A stretch of 64,000 nucleotides of DNA from Clostridiales bacterium (GTDB lineage Bacteria; Bacillota; Clostridia; Oscillospirales; CAG-382). The number at the start of each line of letters is the position of its first letter. The first letter of the stretch is position 1. The translations under genes were made by a program, and so were the position numbers. The stretch is from NCBI GenBank assembly GCA_003343885.1, contig QAKH01000048.1, forward strand, positions 62,001-126,000, given 5' to 3'. Shown here one piece after another: positions 42,443-51,160 of the stretch. Below the pieces are notes generated by a model that saw only the letters and a program-made list of their open reading frames with translations, did not search any database and was not told the origin of the DNA.

Positions 42443-43066
42443 ATGGCTGGAATTGTTCCGACAAAAAGCAACCTTATGGCTGCCCAAAAGTCGCTTAAAC
42501 TTGCCAAGCTCGGATATGAGCTTATGGACAGAAAGAAAAATATACTGATCAAGGATTTATTATCTCTGACCGACAAGGCAAAACAAATTCGTAAAGAAAC
42601 CGACGAGGCGTACAAAAAGGCTTATAACAGCCTTCAAAATGCAGAAATGACGCTTGGACGGTGCGGAACGTTTGCAATGAGCATTCCCTTTGACGAAAGC
42701 CTTGACATATCTTCAAGGAGCGATATGGGAGTGGAGTTGGCTAAAATAAGCCATTCCGAGTCTGAGCTTTATCCGTATTTCGGTTTTGACTGCACAAACT
42801 CATATCTTGACGAAGCGTATATTTATTTCAACGAAGCGAAAAACAAAACTGTTGCTCTGGCTGAAATTGAGACTGACGTATGCCGTCTTGCTGATGCGAT
42901 AAGGAAAACGCAGAAAAGAGCAAACGCTTTATCAAATGTACAAATTCCGGCGCTGACTGAAAAAATTAAAGCTATTACCGAGGCTTTGGATGAAAAAGAA
43001 CGTGAAGAATTTTCTCGTATGAAGGTCATCAAAACAGCGGCAGAAAAAAACTCTCTTTCGCAATAA
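42443..43066 (+). CDS. ntpD: V/A-type ATPase subunit D (central rotor shaft)
   Basis: Subunit D is the coiled-coil shaft turning inside the A3B3 head. The N-terminus (IVPTKSNLMAAQKSLKLAKLGYELMDRKKNILIKDL) is the family hallmark, and the C-terminal helix (about 145-200) completes the coiled coil. The 207 residues are full length. It lies 89 bases after the DUF368 gene with its own TTGGAG ribosome binding site; no terminator is seen in between. A strong terminator follows. Confidence 0.93.
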   Translation: MAGIVPTKSNLMAAQKSLKLAKLGYELMDRKKNILIKDLLSLTDKAKQIRKETDEAYKKAYNSLQNAEMTLGRCGTFAMSIPFDESLDISSRSDMGVELAKISHSESELYPYFGFDCTNSYLDEAYIYFNEAKNKTVALAEIETDVCRLADAIRKTQKRANALSNVQIPALTEKIKAITEALDEKEREEFSRMKVIKTAAEKNSLSQ

Positions 43067-43089
43067 TTTATAATTTTATCTGCAAATAA

Positions 43090-43127
43090 ATATCCGGCAA
43101 GATGTTATCTCTTGCCGGATATTTTTC
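43090..43127. terminator. Bidirectional terminator after ntpD
   Basis: A perfect thirteen-pair stem, ATATCCGGCAAGA (43090-43102) with its complement (43110-43122), followed by TTTTTCT. The other strand continues TTTATTTG, so it also ends the formyltransferase transcript. Confidence 0.9.
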
Positions 43128-43128
43128 T

Positions 43129-43959
43129 CTACCTATCCTTGCATACTTTTACATTAGATTTTTCACAGGCAACATATCCGTCTTTTATGGAAAAAAAAGC
43201 GCATCTCTCATCAGTGTGGGAATTTTCAGTCTTAATATCCGCTTTTTTTAGTGCTTTTGCACGGATTAGCATATACTCGTTATTTCCGTCGTTATAATAA
43301 CAATCGTACCCATAAAACGCTCGTAAAACAAGCTCGGCTTTTTCATATTCCGTATCCGGATATATTGTGTACATACTCTTGTCCGGCATTTCAAGATATT
43401 CCGCCGCACCGCTTTGCGGTACGGCATTTTTATATGCCTCATCAAAATTTTCTATCAGATAGCTAAGCATTTCCGGCAGGAGCGCGTATACTTTTTGCAT
43501 AAAAGTTTCAAGATTTTCCTTCTCTTCGAGTACAAAAGACCGCTGAACGACTATATCTCCGGTGTCAAAGCCTTCGGCAATTTTATGAATTGTAACTCCG
43601 CTTTCACGTTCTCTTCTCAAAATCGCTATGGGCATCGGCCATCCGCCTCTTCCCTTGGGAAGAAGAGACGGGTGAATATTAAGCGTAGGTATATCAGGGA
43701 AAACAGGAATCTTATAGTAATACCCGGCGCAAAAAACTGCCTCACAGCCTTTTTCTTTAAGCCGCACAAAATCGGCAATTGTTATTCTGTCAAGCTTATA
43801 TGGAACGCCGGCATTTTGTGCGATACTGATTACCTTACTGTTGAATTCAGTTAAATTATCAGTCCGGCAGGTAAAAAGCTCTAACAGTTCACAGCCTTCG
43901 GACAAAAGTATTTCGAGTGCAGGAGCAAACAAATCAATCCCGATATAGGCAATTTTCAA
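43129..43959 (-). CDS. Formyltransferase-family protein (Fmt/PurN fold)
   Basis: The N-terminal 200 residues are a 10-formyltetrahydrofolate-type transferase domain. The catalytic triad Asn94, His96 and Asp132 is present in LNIHPSLLPKGRGGWP and EGFDTGD, with His and Asp the usual 36 residues apart. It is not a housekeeping Fmt: the C-terminal tRNA-binding domain is replaced by about 70 other residues. Related proteins formylate amino sugars of nucleotide sugars. The start is TTG at 43959, overlapping the TGA of the preceding glycosidase gene (TTGA), so the two are translationally coupled; the ribosome binding site is poor. The acceptor is unknown. Confidence 0.8.
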   Translation of the reverse strand: MKIAYIGIDLFAPALEILLSEGCELLELFTCRTDNLTEFNSKVISIAQNAGVPYKLDRITIADFVRLKEKGCEAVFCAGYYYKIPVFPDIPTLNIHPSLLPKGRGGWPMPIAILRRERESGVTIHKIAEGFDTGDIVVQRSFVLEEKENLETFMQKVYALLPEMLSYLIENFDEAYKNAVPQSGAAEYLEMPDKSMYTIYPDTEYEKAELVLRAFYGYDCYYNDGNNEYMLIRAKALKKADIKTENSHTDERCAFFSIKDGYVACEKSNVKVCKDR

Positions 43960-45923
43960 AGCACATCATCCCTTCGCTTTTCTATGACAAATACCGATGT
44001 ATACGGCTTCATAATCAGCTCATTTTTCTTTTCTATGACGTTTCCGCTGCTGTTGCACCAAATTTCGAAATCAGAACCGTCAGAGAGCTTAATCTTTAAA
44101 GAATTATCGCTGTCACCGGTATTTATAATATAGTAAATCCGAACGCCGTCTCTTTCATACGGACTTACAAAGATATTTGCTTTATTATCTGACTCAATTT
44201 CTATTCCGTATGCAATCTTTTCGGCAAGAATTTCTGCCGGATTTTCACAAATATCAACCGAGAGCAAGTCGGGCTTTGAGCCTGCGTACAGTACACATCC
44301 TCCGGCAAGTTGAAAATCACTTATTTTTTTCTCGAGCAAATCATCAACATATTTTACTCCCGGCATTACGACACAGCTGATTTCCAAACCATTACATACA
44401 AGGCAATTATTAACTATATCCGCATCTTTTATCCACTCTGCATCGATAATCGTAAAATCAAGCTGTTTTTTACAAATATCCGTATACAGTTTGAACATGG
44501 TCTGTTCCGCAAATGTTTCGGTATCTGTAATTTGGGCGCCGGAATTTATACCGATACAATCGGGATGGTAATATCCTTGGAACGTTTCAATAGGATAATA
44601 CATGCCAATTTTACCGCACCATCTGCAACTTCTGAGAACATATGCAGCTCTTGCAAAATAATCGGCATAATACTTGAAGCTGCCTTGAAGTCTTTCCGGT
44701 GAGAGATAAGAGTTGATATGGTTTATTCCCGACATGAAAATCAGATCCATTGTTCCTATTTCCTGTTCGAGAGTATAGTCCTGATTCCCGTTATACTGTA
44801 CAAGCGGACATATCTCAACCATGACCTTTTCTGTTTTACCCGTCATTCTTGCCGCACTTCCAACGTATTTTGCAGCCATAGCAAACTGGAACGACTTATT
44901 GTATTTGAAAGCTTCAGGATCGCCTGTAAGCATGTCAACACCGGGATAGTCAAAAGTTTTAAGACACTTCATGAGATTTCCATACAAGGGCACATGCATG
45001 GAAATACATTCCTCAAGCAGGCAGTGTCCGGAGAATTTGACTGAATGTGTGCGGCACCATACTTGAATTTGCTTGAAAAACGCGTCATTTACCATTTCAG
45101 AAACGGTCTGCCAAAACATGAGTTTACTTTTTAAAAATCTGTCTGATTTATCAAACAACTCATGTATTATCTTAAAAAAGCTGACACCGTGCATTTGATA
45201 AAAGACTTCCGGCAATTTTTCCTGCCATGGCAAAAAAGCACGTTCCATATTTTTGTAACAATTAACATACGCACTCATAAGGCTTGGCTCATCTGTAAAA
45301 ACTGCCTCAAACTCGGAAAAATTACTAAGACTTTCAAAATATTTATCGTATGTGCACTTAATAAACGCATCTACTGCGTCCTTATCAAGTAAGTTCGGAT
45401 ATCTCCTGGGACCCCAGCCGCAATTCTGTGCGTGACTGCCTTCAAAAACTGATTTTACTGCAAAGCACAAGTCTGCTCCGTTGACGGATTTTTCAGAGAA
45501 ATTCACCGGTGAACCGTCTTTTTTGCAGGCATAAATAACTTTATCATATTCATCGTCAAGCTTAAAATCAGTGCCGTTTAATTCAAACACTGTAAAGCCC
45601 TTGGCTTCAAATTCCGGATGTTCTTTTAAGGTAAGTCCGTCAGCGCTTCCACTCGGATATCCTTTTTCGTCATACATCCAGACGCCAATATTATTTTTCT
45701 TGCACACATCTATATTTTTATCAAGTGTAACAAAATCCTCATCGCACTGCAAATATTTAGCTTTATCAGTTTTATCGTTATGCCAATTTACATTTGTGAC
45801 TATGCCGCCGAAACCCAAGTCAGAAATGTCCACGAGGTATTTTTCCATATCTTCCGGCAATGCATGAGACAATCTATATATTCTATATTCATTTGGCGGG
45901 TTTAGAAAAATATTTTTATTCAT
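43956..45923 (-). CDS. Glycoside hydrolase, GH106-like (putative alpha-L-rhamnosidase)
   Basis: The 655-residue protein has the features of the GH106-type rhamnosidase group: NEYRIYRLSHALPEDMEKYL, GGIVTNVNWHND, VWMYDEKGYPSGSADGLTL (the DEKG-PSG motif is typical) and an acidic FTDEPSLMS motif probably carrying a catalytic glutamate. No signal peptide, so it acts in the cytoplasm on imported glycans. The ATG at 45923 follows GCGGAGG; the frame extends to 45998 but without a ribosome binding site. It lies 67 bases after the transporter operon, separated by a hairpin. GH assignment rests on motif memory and needs a profile search. Confidence 0.68.
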   Translation of the reverse strand: MNKNIFLNPPNEYRIYRLSHALPEDMEKYLVDISDLGFGGIVTNVNWHNDKTDKAKYLQCDEDFVTLDKNIDVCKKNNIGVWMYDEKGYPSGSADGLTLKEHPEFEAKGFTVFELNGTDFKLDDEYDKVIYACKKDGSPVNFSEKSVNGADLCFAVKSVFEGSHAQNCGWGPRRYPNLLDKDAVDAFIKCTYDKYFESLSNFSEFEAVFTDEPSLMSAYVNCYKNMERAFLPWQEKLPEVFYQMHGVSFFKIIHELFDKSDRFLKSKLMFWQTVSEMVNDAFFKQIQVWCRTHSVKFSGHCLLEECISMHVPLYGNLMKCLKTFDYPGVDMLTGDPEAFKYNKSFQFAMAAKYVGSAARMTGKTEKVMVEICPLVQYNGNQDYTLEQEIGTMDLIFMSGINHINSYLSPERLQGSFKYYADYFARAAYVLRSCRWCGKIGMYYPIETFQGYYHPDCIGINSGAQITDTETFAEQTMFKLYTDICKKQLDFTIIDAEWIKDADIVNNCLVCNGLEISCVVMPGVKYVDDLLEKKISDFQLAGGCVLYAGSKPDLLSVDICENPAEILAEKIAYGIEIESDNKANIFVSPYERDGVRIYYIINTGDSDNSLKIKLSDGSDFEIWCNSSGNVIEKKNELIMKPYTSVFVIEKRRDDVL

Positions 45924-45945
45924 ACAAAACCTCCGCAAAAATAAC

Positions 45946-45980
45946 AAAGCGGCAAGCTCCCAACCGGAAGCTGCCGCTTT
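45946..45980 (-). terminator. Hairpin between transporter and GH106-like genes
   Basis: On the minus strand AAAGCGGCA pairs with TGCCGCTTT (nine pairs) with a further imperfect inner stem, ten bases after the permease stop, followed by GTTATTTTTG. A partial terminator or an mRNA-stabilising hairpin would make the enzyme genes less expressed than the transporter. Confidence 0.65.
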
Positions 45981-45990
45981 TGCATTATTA

Positions 45991-47004
45991 TTAACCAACG
46001 ATACCTGAACGCTCGATACCTTCGACGAAAGATCTCTGTGCGAACAAGAAGATTATGAACAGCGGCAAAATTACCAAAAGTCCACTGGTATTTGTTATTG
46101 CGGACTCCCACAAAGTTGTTGCCGCATAATCGATCTTCAAGCTCGGCGGAATTTTTGTTACTATGTTCGTAAGCAACGGTTCCGCGCTCGCTGTAAAGAA
46201 AGGAGATGCCGTATAGAATGTATCCGTCCACTGCCATGAGAATGAGAACATAAACACGGTTGTCATCATAGGTACTGACAGCGGCATAATTATACGGAAG
46301 AATGTTTCAAACACGCCGGTTCCGTCAATATACGCTGCTTCTTCAAGCTCATCCGGCACGCCTTTATAGAACTGTCTGAATATGAATATATACAAACCGT
46401 TCTTAAATGCAAGACCTGTAAGCGAAAGTATGTACAGAGGTATTTCCGTATTTAACAAGCTTATTGTTCCGCCTGTAAACAGCTTTATAATTCCCAACAC
46501 GTCAAAGTAACGGAATTTCATAAACATTGAAAGCAACAATGTATCATGAGGAATCAAAAGTGTGATAATTACCGCAATAAACAGGATGTTTCTGCCCTTA
46601 AACTTAAACTTAGCAAATCCATAACCGATTATTGCGCATATAAGCGTCTGGAACAATCCGCACAGTATTGATATTCTCGCAGTATTGAACAGTGCCTGCC
46701 AATACTTATTCTCTTTTATTATGAACACCCACTGGTCAAGCGTCGGATTTTTGGAAATCAGTTTTACCGTCTGATCCGTAAAGTCCGTTGTGCTCATAAA
46801 TGAAGCGGCTATTTTTGTTATAAAAGGATAAAGGATAATATAGGAAATACCTACAAGGAGAACATATCTAAGTATAGCCCAAATTACCTTGCCGAGAAAG
46901 TTAAGCGAAAACACTTTTTGCTTAAATCTTTCAGCTGCACCAACTTTTCCTTCAAAGTTTATGCGCATTTCTTTTCTCGAAATTTTTCTTGTCTGCTGAT
47001 CCAT
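45991..47004 (-). CDS. Carbohydrate ABC transporter permease (MalG type), second pair
   Basis: A 337-residue inner-membrane subunit with six helices (from about residue 45). The EAA loop that docks the ATPase reads EEAAYIDGTGVFETFFRIIMPLSVPMM. Compared with the MalG-type permease of the first pair (53397-54260) it has a longer basic N-terminus. The ATG at 47004 follows AAAGGAGGAA; an upstream ATG at 47049 overlaps the preceding gene. It forms a pair with the gene at 47024-47998. Confidence 0.9.
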   Translation of the reverse strand: MDQQTRKISRKEMRINFEGKVGAAERFKQKVFSLNFLGKVIWAILRYVLLVGISYIILYPFITKIAASFMSTTDFTDQTVKLISKNPTLDQWVFIIKENKYWQALFNTARISILCGLFQTLICAIIGYGFAKFKFKGRNILFIAVIITLLIPHDTLLLSMFMKFRYFDVLGIIKLFTGGTISLLNTEIPLYILSLTGLAFKNGLYIFIFRQFYKGVPDELEEAAYIDGTGVFETFFRIIMPLSVPMMTTVFMFSFSWQWTDTFYTASPFFTASAEPLLTNIVTKIPPSLKIDYAATTLWESAITNTSGLLVILPLFIIFLFAQRSFVEGIERSGIVG

Positions 47005-47023
47005 TTCTATGTTCCTCCTTTCC

Positions 47024-47998
47024 TTAATCCTTACGCTGATAGAAAACAAACAGTGATATTATTCCTGCAACCGCAGCTATAAGCACCAAAACGACTAAGA
47101 AATATATCCAAGACATTGCCGAGCTCAAAACTCGCGCGTCTCTCGTCGTACCTTCGTAGATTCTATTTATATACGTCATAACTTCATTTGACTTTGAAGT
47201 AAACGAGTCTATAACGGTATAAATTGTATTTACGAGGATCATCGGGCTTATCATCGGGAAGGTTATCTTCCAGAATGTTTCCCATCCTGTTGCGCCGTCC
47301 ATTGTACAGGACTCGTATATAGCGGGAGATATTGACTGCAATCCTGCTAAGAATATAAGCATTTGTACGCCGGAACGGTTTACTATATTGAATATGTTAT
47401 TTACAACATCAACAACGTATACAACCAGTTCTGTACCTACCGCCATATTTCCAAGCAATGATGTTACGTCAAGCGCACTGATAATATCGGTTCCGCCGTT
47501 CAGCGCATCTGACGCTCCGGTGTCTATACCGCCGGAATTCATGTACGTCATTACCGCATTTGACTGGTCAATCTGGTCTATAAGACCGGTTGTAAGAATA
47601 ACCGGGATAAAGAATATCGCTCTGAATACCGCTCTTCCCACCATTTTTTGATTCAAGACTATTGCCATAAACAATGAGAATATAACGATTGCCGGTACAT
47701 CCAACACCAACTGCTTCAAGCTCGATGTCAGCACTCTTACAAAGTTTGCGTCGTTGAACAATGCTTTGCTGTAATTTTCCCAACCTACAAATTCCAGCTC
47801 ATATCCTCCTCCGCCACCGCCCTGGTTGGTGAGTATGTTTATTTCACTGAAACTGAACTGTACCGATTGGAAAAGCATCGGGATATACAGAAGTACAAAT
47901 CCGATTACAAAGGGAAGTACGAACAGCCATCCCGCTCTCGACTTCTTTGCGTCAAGAGAGGCAACTTTTTTCTTTTTCGGTTGAATAGCCTTATTCAT
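47024..47998 (-). CDS. Carbohydrate ABC transporter permease (MalF type), second pair
   Basis: A 324-residue permease with an N-terminal basic stretch, six helices and the EAA loop YESCTMDGATGWETFWKITFPMISPMI. Between helices it carries an unusual insertion (about residues 130-185, MTYMNSGGIDTGASDALNGGTDI...) and a Gly-rich stretch QGGGGGGYELEF near residue 60, both predicted outside, where the binding protein would dock. GAAGGGG stands before the ATG. It follows the DUF5696 gene by 20 bases. Confidence 0.9.
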   Translation of the reverse strand: MNKAIQPKKKKVASLDAKKSRAGWLFVLPFVIGFVLLYIPMLFQSVQFSFSEINILTNQGGGGGGYELEFVGWENYSKALFNDANFVRVLTSSLKQLVLDVPAIVIFSLFMAIVLNQKMVGRAVFRAIFFIPVILTTGLIDQIDQSNAVMTYMNSGGIDTGASDALNGGTDIISALDVTSLLGNMAVGTELVVYVVDVVNNIFNIVNRSGVQMLIFLAGLQSISPAIYESCTMDGATGWETFWKITFPMISPMILVNTIYTVIDSFTSKSNEVMTYINRIYEGTTRDARVLSSAMSWIYFLVVLVLIAAVAGIISLFVFYQRKD

Positions 47999-48018
47999 TA
48001 TTTTACACCCCTTCCCTT

Positions 48019-51000
48019 TTACTCAGCTATTTGCGTTGTTTCTTCTTCAGCCATCAGCAGCTCTTCATCCGCTGCGTCAAACTGCACATAGCTCATTGCC
48101 GGTACACTTAGTGTTCCAACCTGAACATCATGAGTATTGTAGTTGAGAAGGAATCCTACTCCGTTTTCATAGACTACTTTTACTATTCGAGTATCAAGTG
48201 TTTCATGATCGACAATGTATGAATACTTAACCTGTTTCATAGCCTGATTAAATGAATTATATGTATTTATCAAGTCTTCTTTCCAGATGTCGTAACCTAT
48301 GGCGTAATATTTGCTGAATTGCTCAAACTGTTTAAGCTCAGAAGTGTTTTCTTTAGAGAGAATGAAGTAGAGGTTTGCGCCGTTTTCTATCGCCTTTAAT
48401 ACGCTGTAATCGTAATCGCCGTCAAGGTTTATTGCGCTTCCGCTGAATTCCACATTTCCATGGAGAACCATTCCCAAGAACGGGATTGATTCGCTCGTAT
48501 TGATGTTAAGGCTGCTATCAAGCGGTACATTCAAAATATGGTCAACATATGGCAATGTATAAGCGTTGCCTCCTGAAACCATAAGGCTTTCGTTATCGCT
48601 TTCCATTTCAGACAATGTATTTGAAACAATTGTCTTTACATCTTCTCTGTTAAGAGCATAATCTTCGTTATGGTCAGAACTGAGTTCTGAACCGAGAGTA
48701 CCTACGCTTAATCCCTGTGCGCCAAGCTCTAAAAGATCGTCTTTTATATCTTCATAGAACTTTCTCATGGACGTGGGAGAAATAATCAATGATCCTTCCT
48801 CTTCAAATCCCTGGTACAAAGGACTATATCTTCTGTATGCTGCACTTCGGTCATCAATTGTTTTTACCGAATCGTCCTTATAGTCAAATCCGTCAAACCA
48901 GTCGAGAGTATCAACATAGACAAAATCCAAATCCGGATAGAGACTTACACTGTTCTCTTCGGCATACTCAGCCAGTTCCTTAAATCCGTCTTTGCCGCCG
49001 ATGGATTTTTCGACCTTAAGCTTTGCGGGAGCTGTATGCTCCATTCCGCCGTTATACCAGCCTGTAAGGCGTACATTAATATTCTCTACTCCGCTCTGCG
49101 CTAATTCCTCCAACATTTCTCTTGTCTGCTCAAATGTTGTGAGAGGAGTCTGCATTTCAACAGGGAAACCTATAAACTTTTCAGTAGTTTTTATTGTTCC
49201 GAAAGTTTCAAGATAAAGCGAAACATCCTCAGTCTTGTCATTTTCCGCAGTCATTTTTTCAAATGTTCCGGTTTCAATAAGGTAATCCCTGATTTCAGCC
49301 GCCATATCATTATAATCGGCGCCATCTCCGGTTATCGGGAATATACGCAAAGTATAGTTTCCTGTATATCTTCTGTCACTCTGTACCGTCCACACTGCTG
49401 AACCGGTGGTTGATATTCCTTCGAGGACATAAGAGTCGGTAGGCTTGGGATAGAAGGTTGTATAAACAGAGCTATACTTATGAACCGTTCCGCCATGGTC
49501 AGCTGTAATTTCCGCCATTGCGTCGCCTTCAACGAGGTATGCAACGTATCCGGCTGTTACGGTTTCAACCTCTTCTTGGTCATTTTCGTCTATTGGCGCA
49601 GACTGTTCATCAGGTATTGTTTCATCAACAGTTTCATCAACAGATTCGTCTACAGCTTCATCGGTCTGTTCAGAATCCGCAATATCAGCAGCCTCGTCAT
49701 CAGAAGTCACATCATCAGTTACTGTCTCATCAGTTTCAGATGTTTCCGATATTTCTTCGGTTTCATCAGTTTCAGAGGTTTCAGCCGTTTCAAGCGCTGT
49801 GGCAGCGTCGTCTGTTTCAGTTTCAGTTTCTGTTTCCGCCTGGGCAGTATCAGTTGACTGCTCAGTATCAGTTTCAGAAACCTCACCAGTGGTATCCTCA
49901 GTTTCTTCTATGGGAGTATTATCCACAACCGGTTCAGTTTCCTCATCCTCATCAGCTACGACCGGCTTGGTTTCCATTACGCCGAACGCCGGGAGGCGCA
50001 TTGTTTCCTGAGTGCTTCCGGTAATGGAGTGGAAAGAGTAATCACGTCCGTAAAGCTTACCGGTAAGGGTGAAAGAACGGGAAGCAATGTCCTCAAAACG
50101 AGTTATTGTACCGGAACCGTCAGGAATGAAAGTAAATCCGGTATTTTCATTGCTGCCGGCACAAAAATACGGCAGGAATTTTACACTCTCAAGAGTATAG
50201 TTAGAAGAATCATAACGAATACTGCTTGCAGGAAGTCTTATTTCAAGTCCCAGGTCATCAAGATTGTATTCTATGGCAAAACGGAAGAGCGCAGGAGCTG
50301 CCGATGTGTCAACATAATTCAGCATTTCATACATTTCTTCTACCTTAGAATAGTCATCGTAGTACGTATTCTTGATATATCCTTCAAGTTCAAGCAGCTC
50401 ACGGTTACCTACACCGGAGTCAAGGACATAAATGGCATACTTTTCAGTTATCGGCCATTTGGTTTTCGTAGAGTCGATTGTCGCTGCCGACTGTCCGGGC
50501 TGGTTTATATCCTTAAGGGTATAATATGCAAGAAGTTTATCATACTCTCTTGAGCCTTCCTCCAAGTAACCGAGGATATTTTGCTCAAACGCATTTTTTT
50601 CAATTTGCCAAGGTACAATATACTTTACTGCCTCACGGCCAATTGTATACTCGACGCGCAGACCTGTTCGGGTTGTAGACATTGTAATCTGCTTAGATTC
50701 CTCAGAAGCAAATGCTGCATCTGAAAAGCTATTCAGGCTTACGATCGTACCGGTTGAGTCACTGTACGAAAGAATTATCTGGGAAAGCAACTGCGCCTTC
50801 ACGGCGTCTGAAGATTTGGAGGTTGCAACGTCATAAGGGTTAGTCAGCATTATCTGACCTGTTGCCTTTACAAGTATTCCAACTTCTCCGGTTTCTTCCA
50901 AGCCATATATCGCATATTCATCATTTTCAAAATACAGAAGCATTGTTTCAAGCTTTGCCTGGGCGCTGTCAAAAGGCTCGCCTAAATAATCAAAGGTTTC

Positions 51001-51144
51001 TTCCTCTTCTGTCGCTTCTTCGCCTTCTTCTGTTTCCGTGTCAGTTGTTTCTTCGGCAAAGACTCCTATCGTTGCCAACGGGCTGAAAAGCGACATTATC
51101 ATGATGAGCGAAAGAATATATATTACAAGATTTTTCAACTTCAT
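48019..51144 (-). CDS. DUF5696-type secreted protein with acidic insertion
   Basis: A 1041-residue protein with a signal peptide (about 1-30, ending VFAEET) and a large extracellular part. In layout and neighbours it matches the DUF5696 proteins found beside YIP1 proteins and sugar ABC transporters; function is unknown. The second half resembles a TIM-barrel glycosidase-like fold (INVRLTGWYNGGMEHTAP, YPDLDFVYVDTLDWFDGFDYK, GAQGLSVGTLGSELSSDHN), so carbohydrate binding or cleavage is possible. Residues about 385-528 are an insertion of Glu, Thr, Asp and Ser with SETDET-like repeats. The ATG at 51144 follows GAAAGGAG; the longer frame to 51222 overlaps the YIP1 gene. Confidence 0.78.
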   Translation of the reverse strand: MKLKNLVIYILSLIMIMSLFSPLATIGVFAEETTDTETEEGEEATEEEETFDYLGEPFDSAQAKLETMLLYFENDEYAIYGLEETGEVGILVKATGQIMLTNPYDVATSKSSDAVKAQLLSQIILSYSDSTGTIVSLNSFSDAAFASEESKQITMSTTRTGLRVEYTIGREAVKYIVPWQIEKNAFEQNILGYLEEGSREYDKLLAYYTLKDINQPGQSAATIDSTKTKWPITEKYAIYVLDSGVGNRELLELEGYIKNTYYDDYSKVEEMYEMLNYVDTSAAPALFRFAIEYNLDDLGLEIRLPASSIRYDSSNYTLESVKFLPYFCAGSNENTGFTFIPDGSGTITRFEDIASRSFTLTGKLYGRDYSFHSITGSTQETMRLPAFGVMETKPVVADEDEETEPVVDNTPIEETEDTTGEVSETDTEQSTDTAQAETETETETDDAATALETAETSETDETEEISETSETDETVTDDVTSDDEAADIADSEQTDEAVDESVDETVDETIPDEQSAPIDENDQEEVETVTAGYVAYLVEGDAMAEITADHGGTVHKYSSVYTTFYPKPTDSYVLEGISTTGSAVWTVQSDRRYTGNYTLRIFPITGDGADYNDMAAEIRDYLIETGTFEKMTAENDKTEDVSLYLETFGTIKTTEKFIGFPVEMQTPLTTFEQTREMLEELAQSGVENINVRLTGWYNGGMEHTAPAKLKVEKSIGGKDGFKELAEYAEENSVSLYPDLDFVYVDTLDWFDGFDYKDDSVKTIDDRSAAYRRYSPLYQGFEEEGSLIISPTSMRKFYEDIKDDLLELGAQGLSVGTLGSELSSDHNEDYALNREDVKTIVSNTLSEMESDNESLMVSGGNAYTLPYVDHILNVPLDSSLNINTSESIPFLGMVLHGNVEFSGSAINLDGDYDYSVLKAIENGANLYFILSKENTSELKQFEQFSKYYAIGYDIWKEDLINTYNSFNQAMKQVKYSYIVDHETLDTRIVKVVYENGVGFLLNYNTHDVQVGTLSVPAMSYVQFDAADEELLMAEEETTQIAE

Positions 51145-51160
51145 TTTTCTGCTCCTTTCG

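Noticed and set aside
49560..49990. Repeated CATCAGTTTC-like DNA that could be taken for a CRISPR array
   Set aside because: Repeats are short, irregular, without spacers, and keep one open frame for Ser/Glu/Thr/Asp; no cas genes nearby.
49518..50024. Plus-strand open frame rich in Gln/His/Arg opposite the acidic part of the DUF5696 gene
   Set aside because: It is the complement of the Ser/Glu/Thr/Asp repeat codons; low complexity, no ribosome binding site, no independent promoter.
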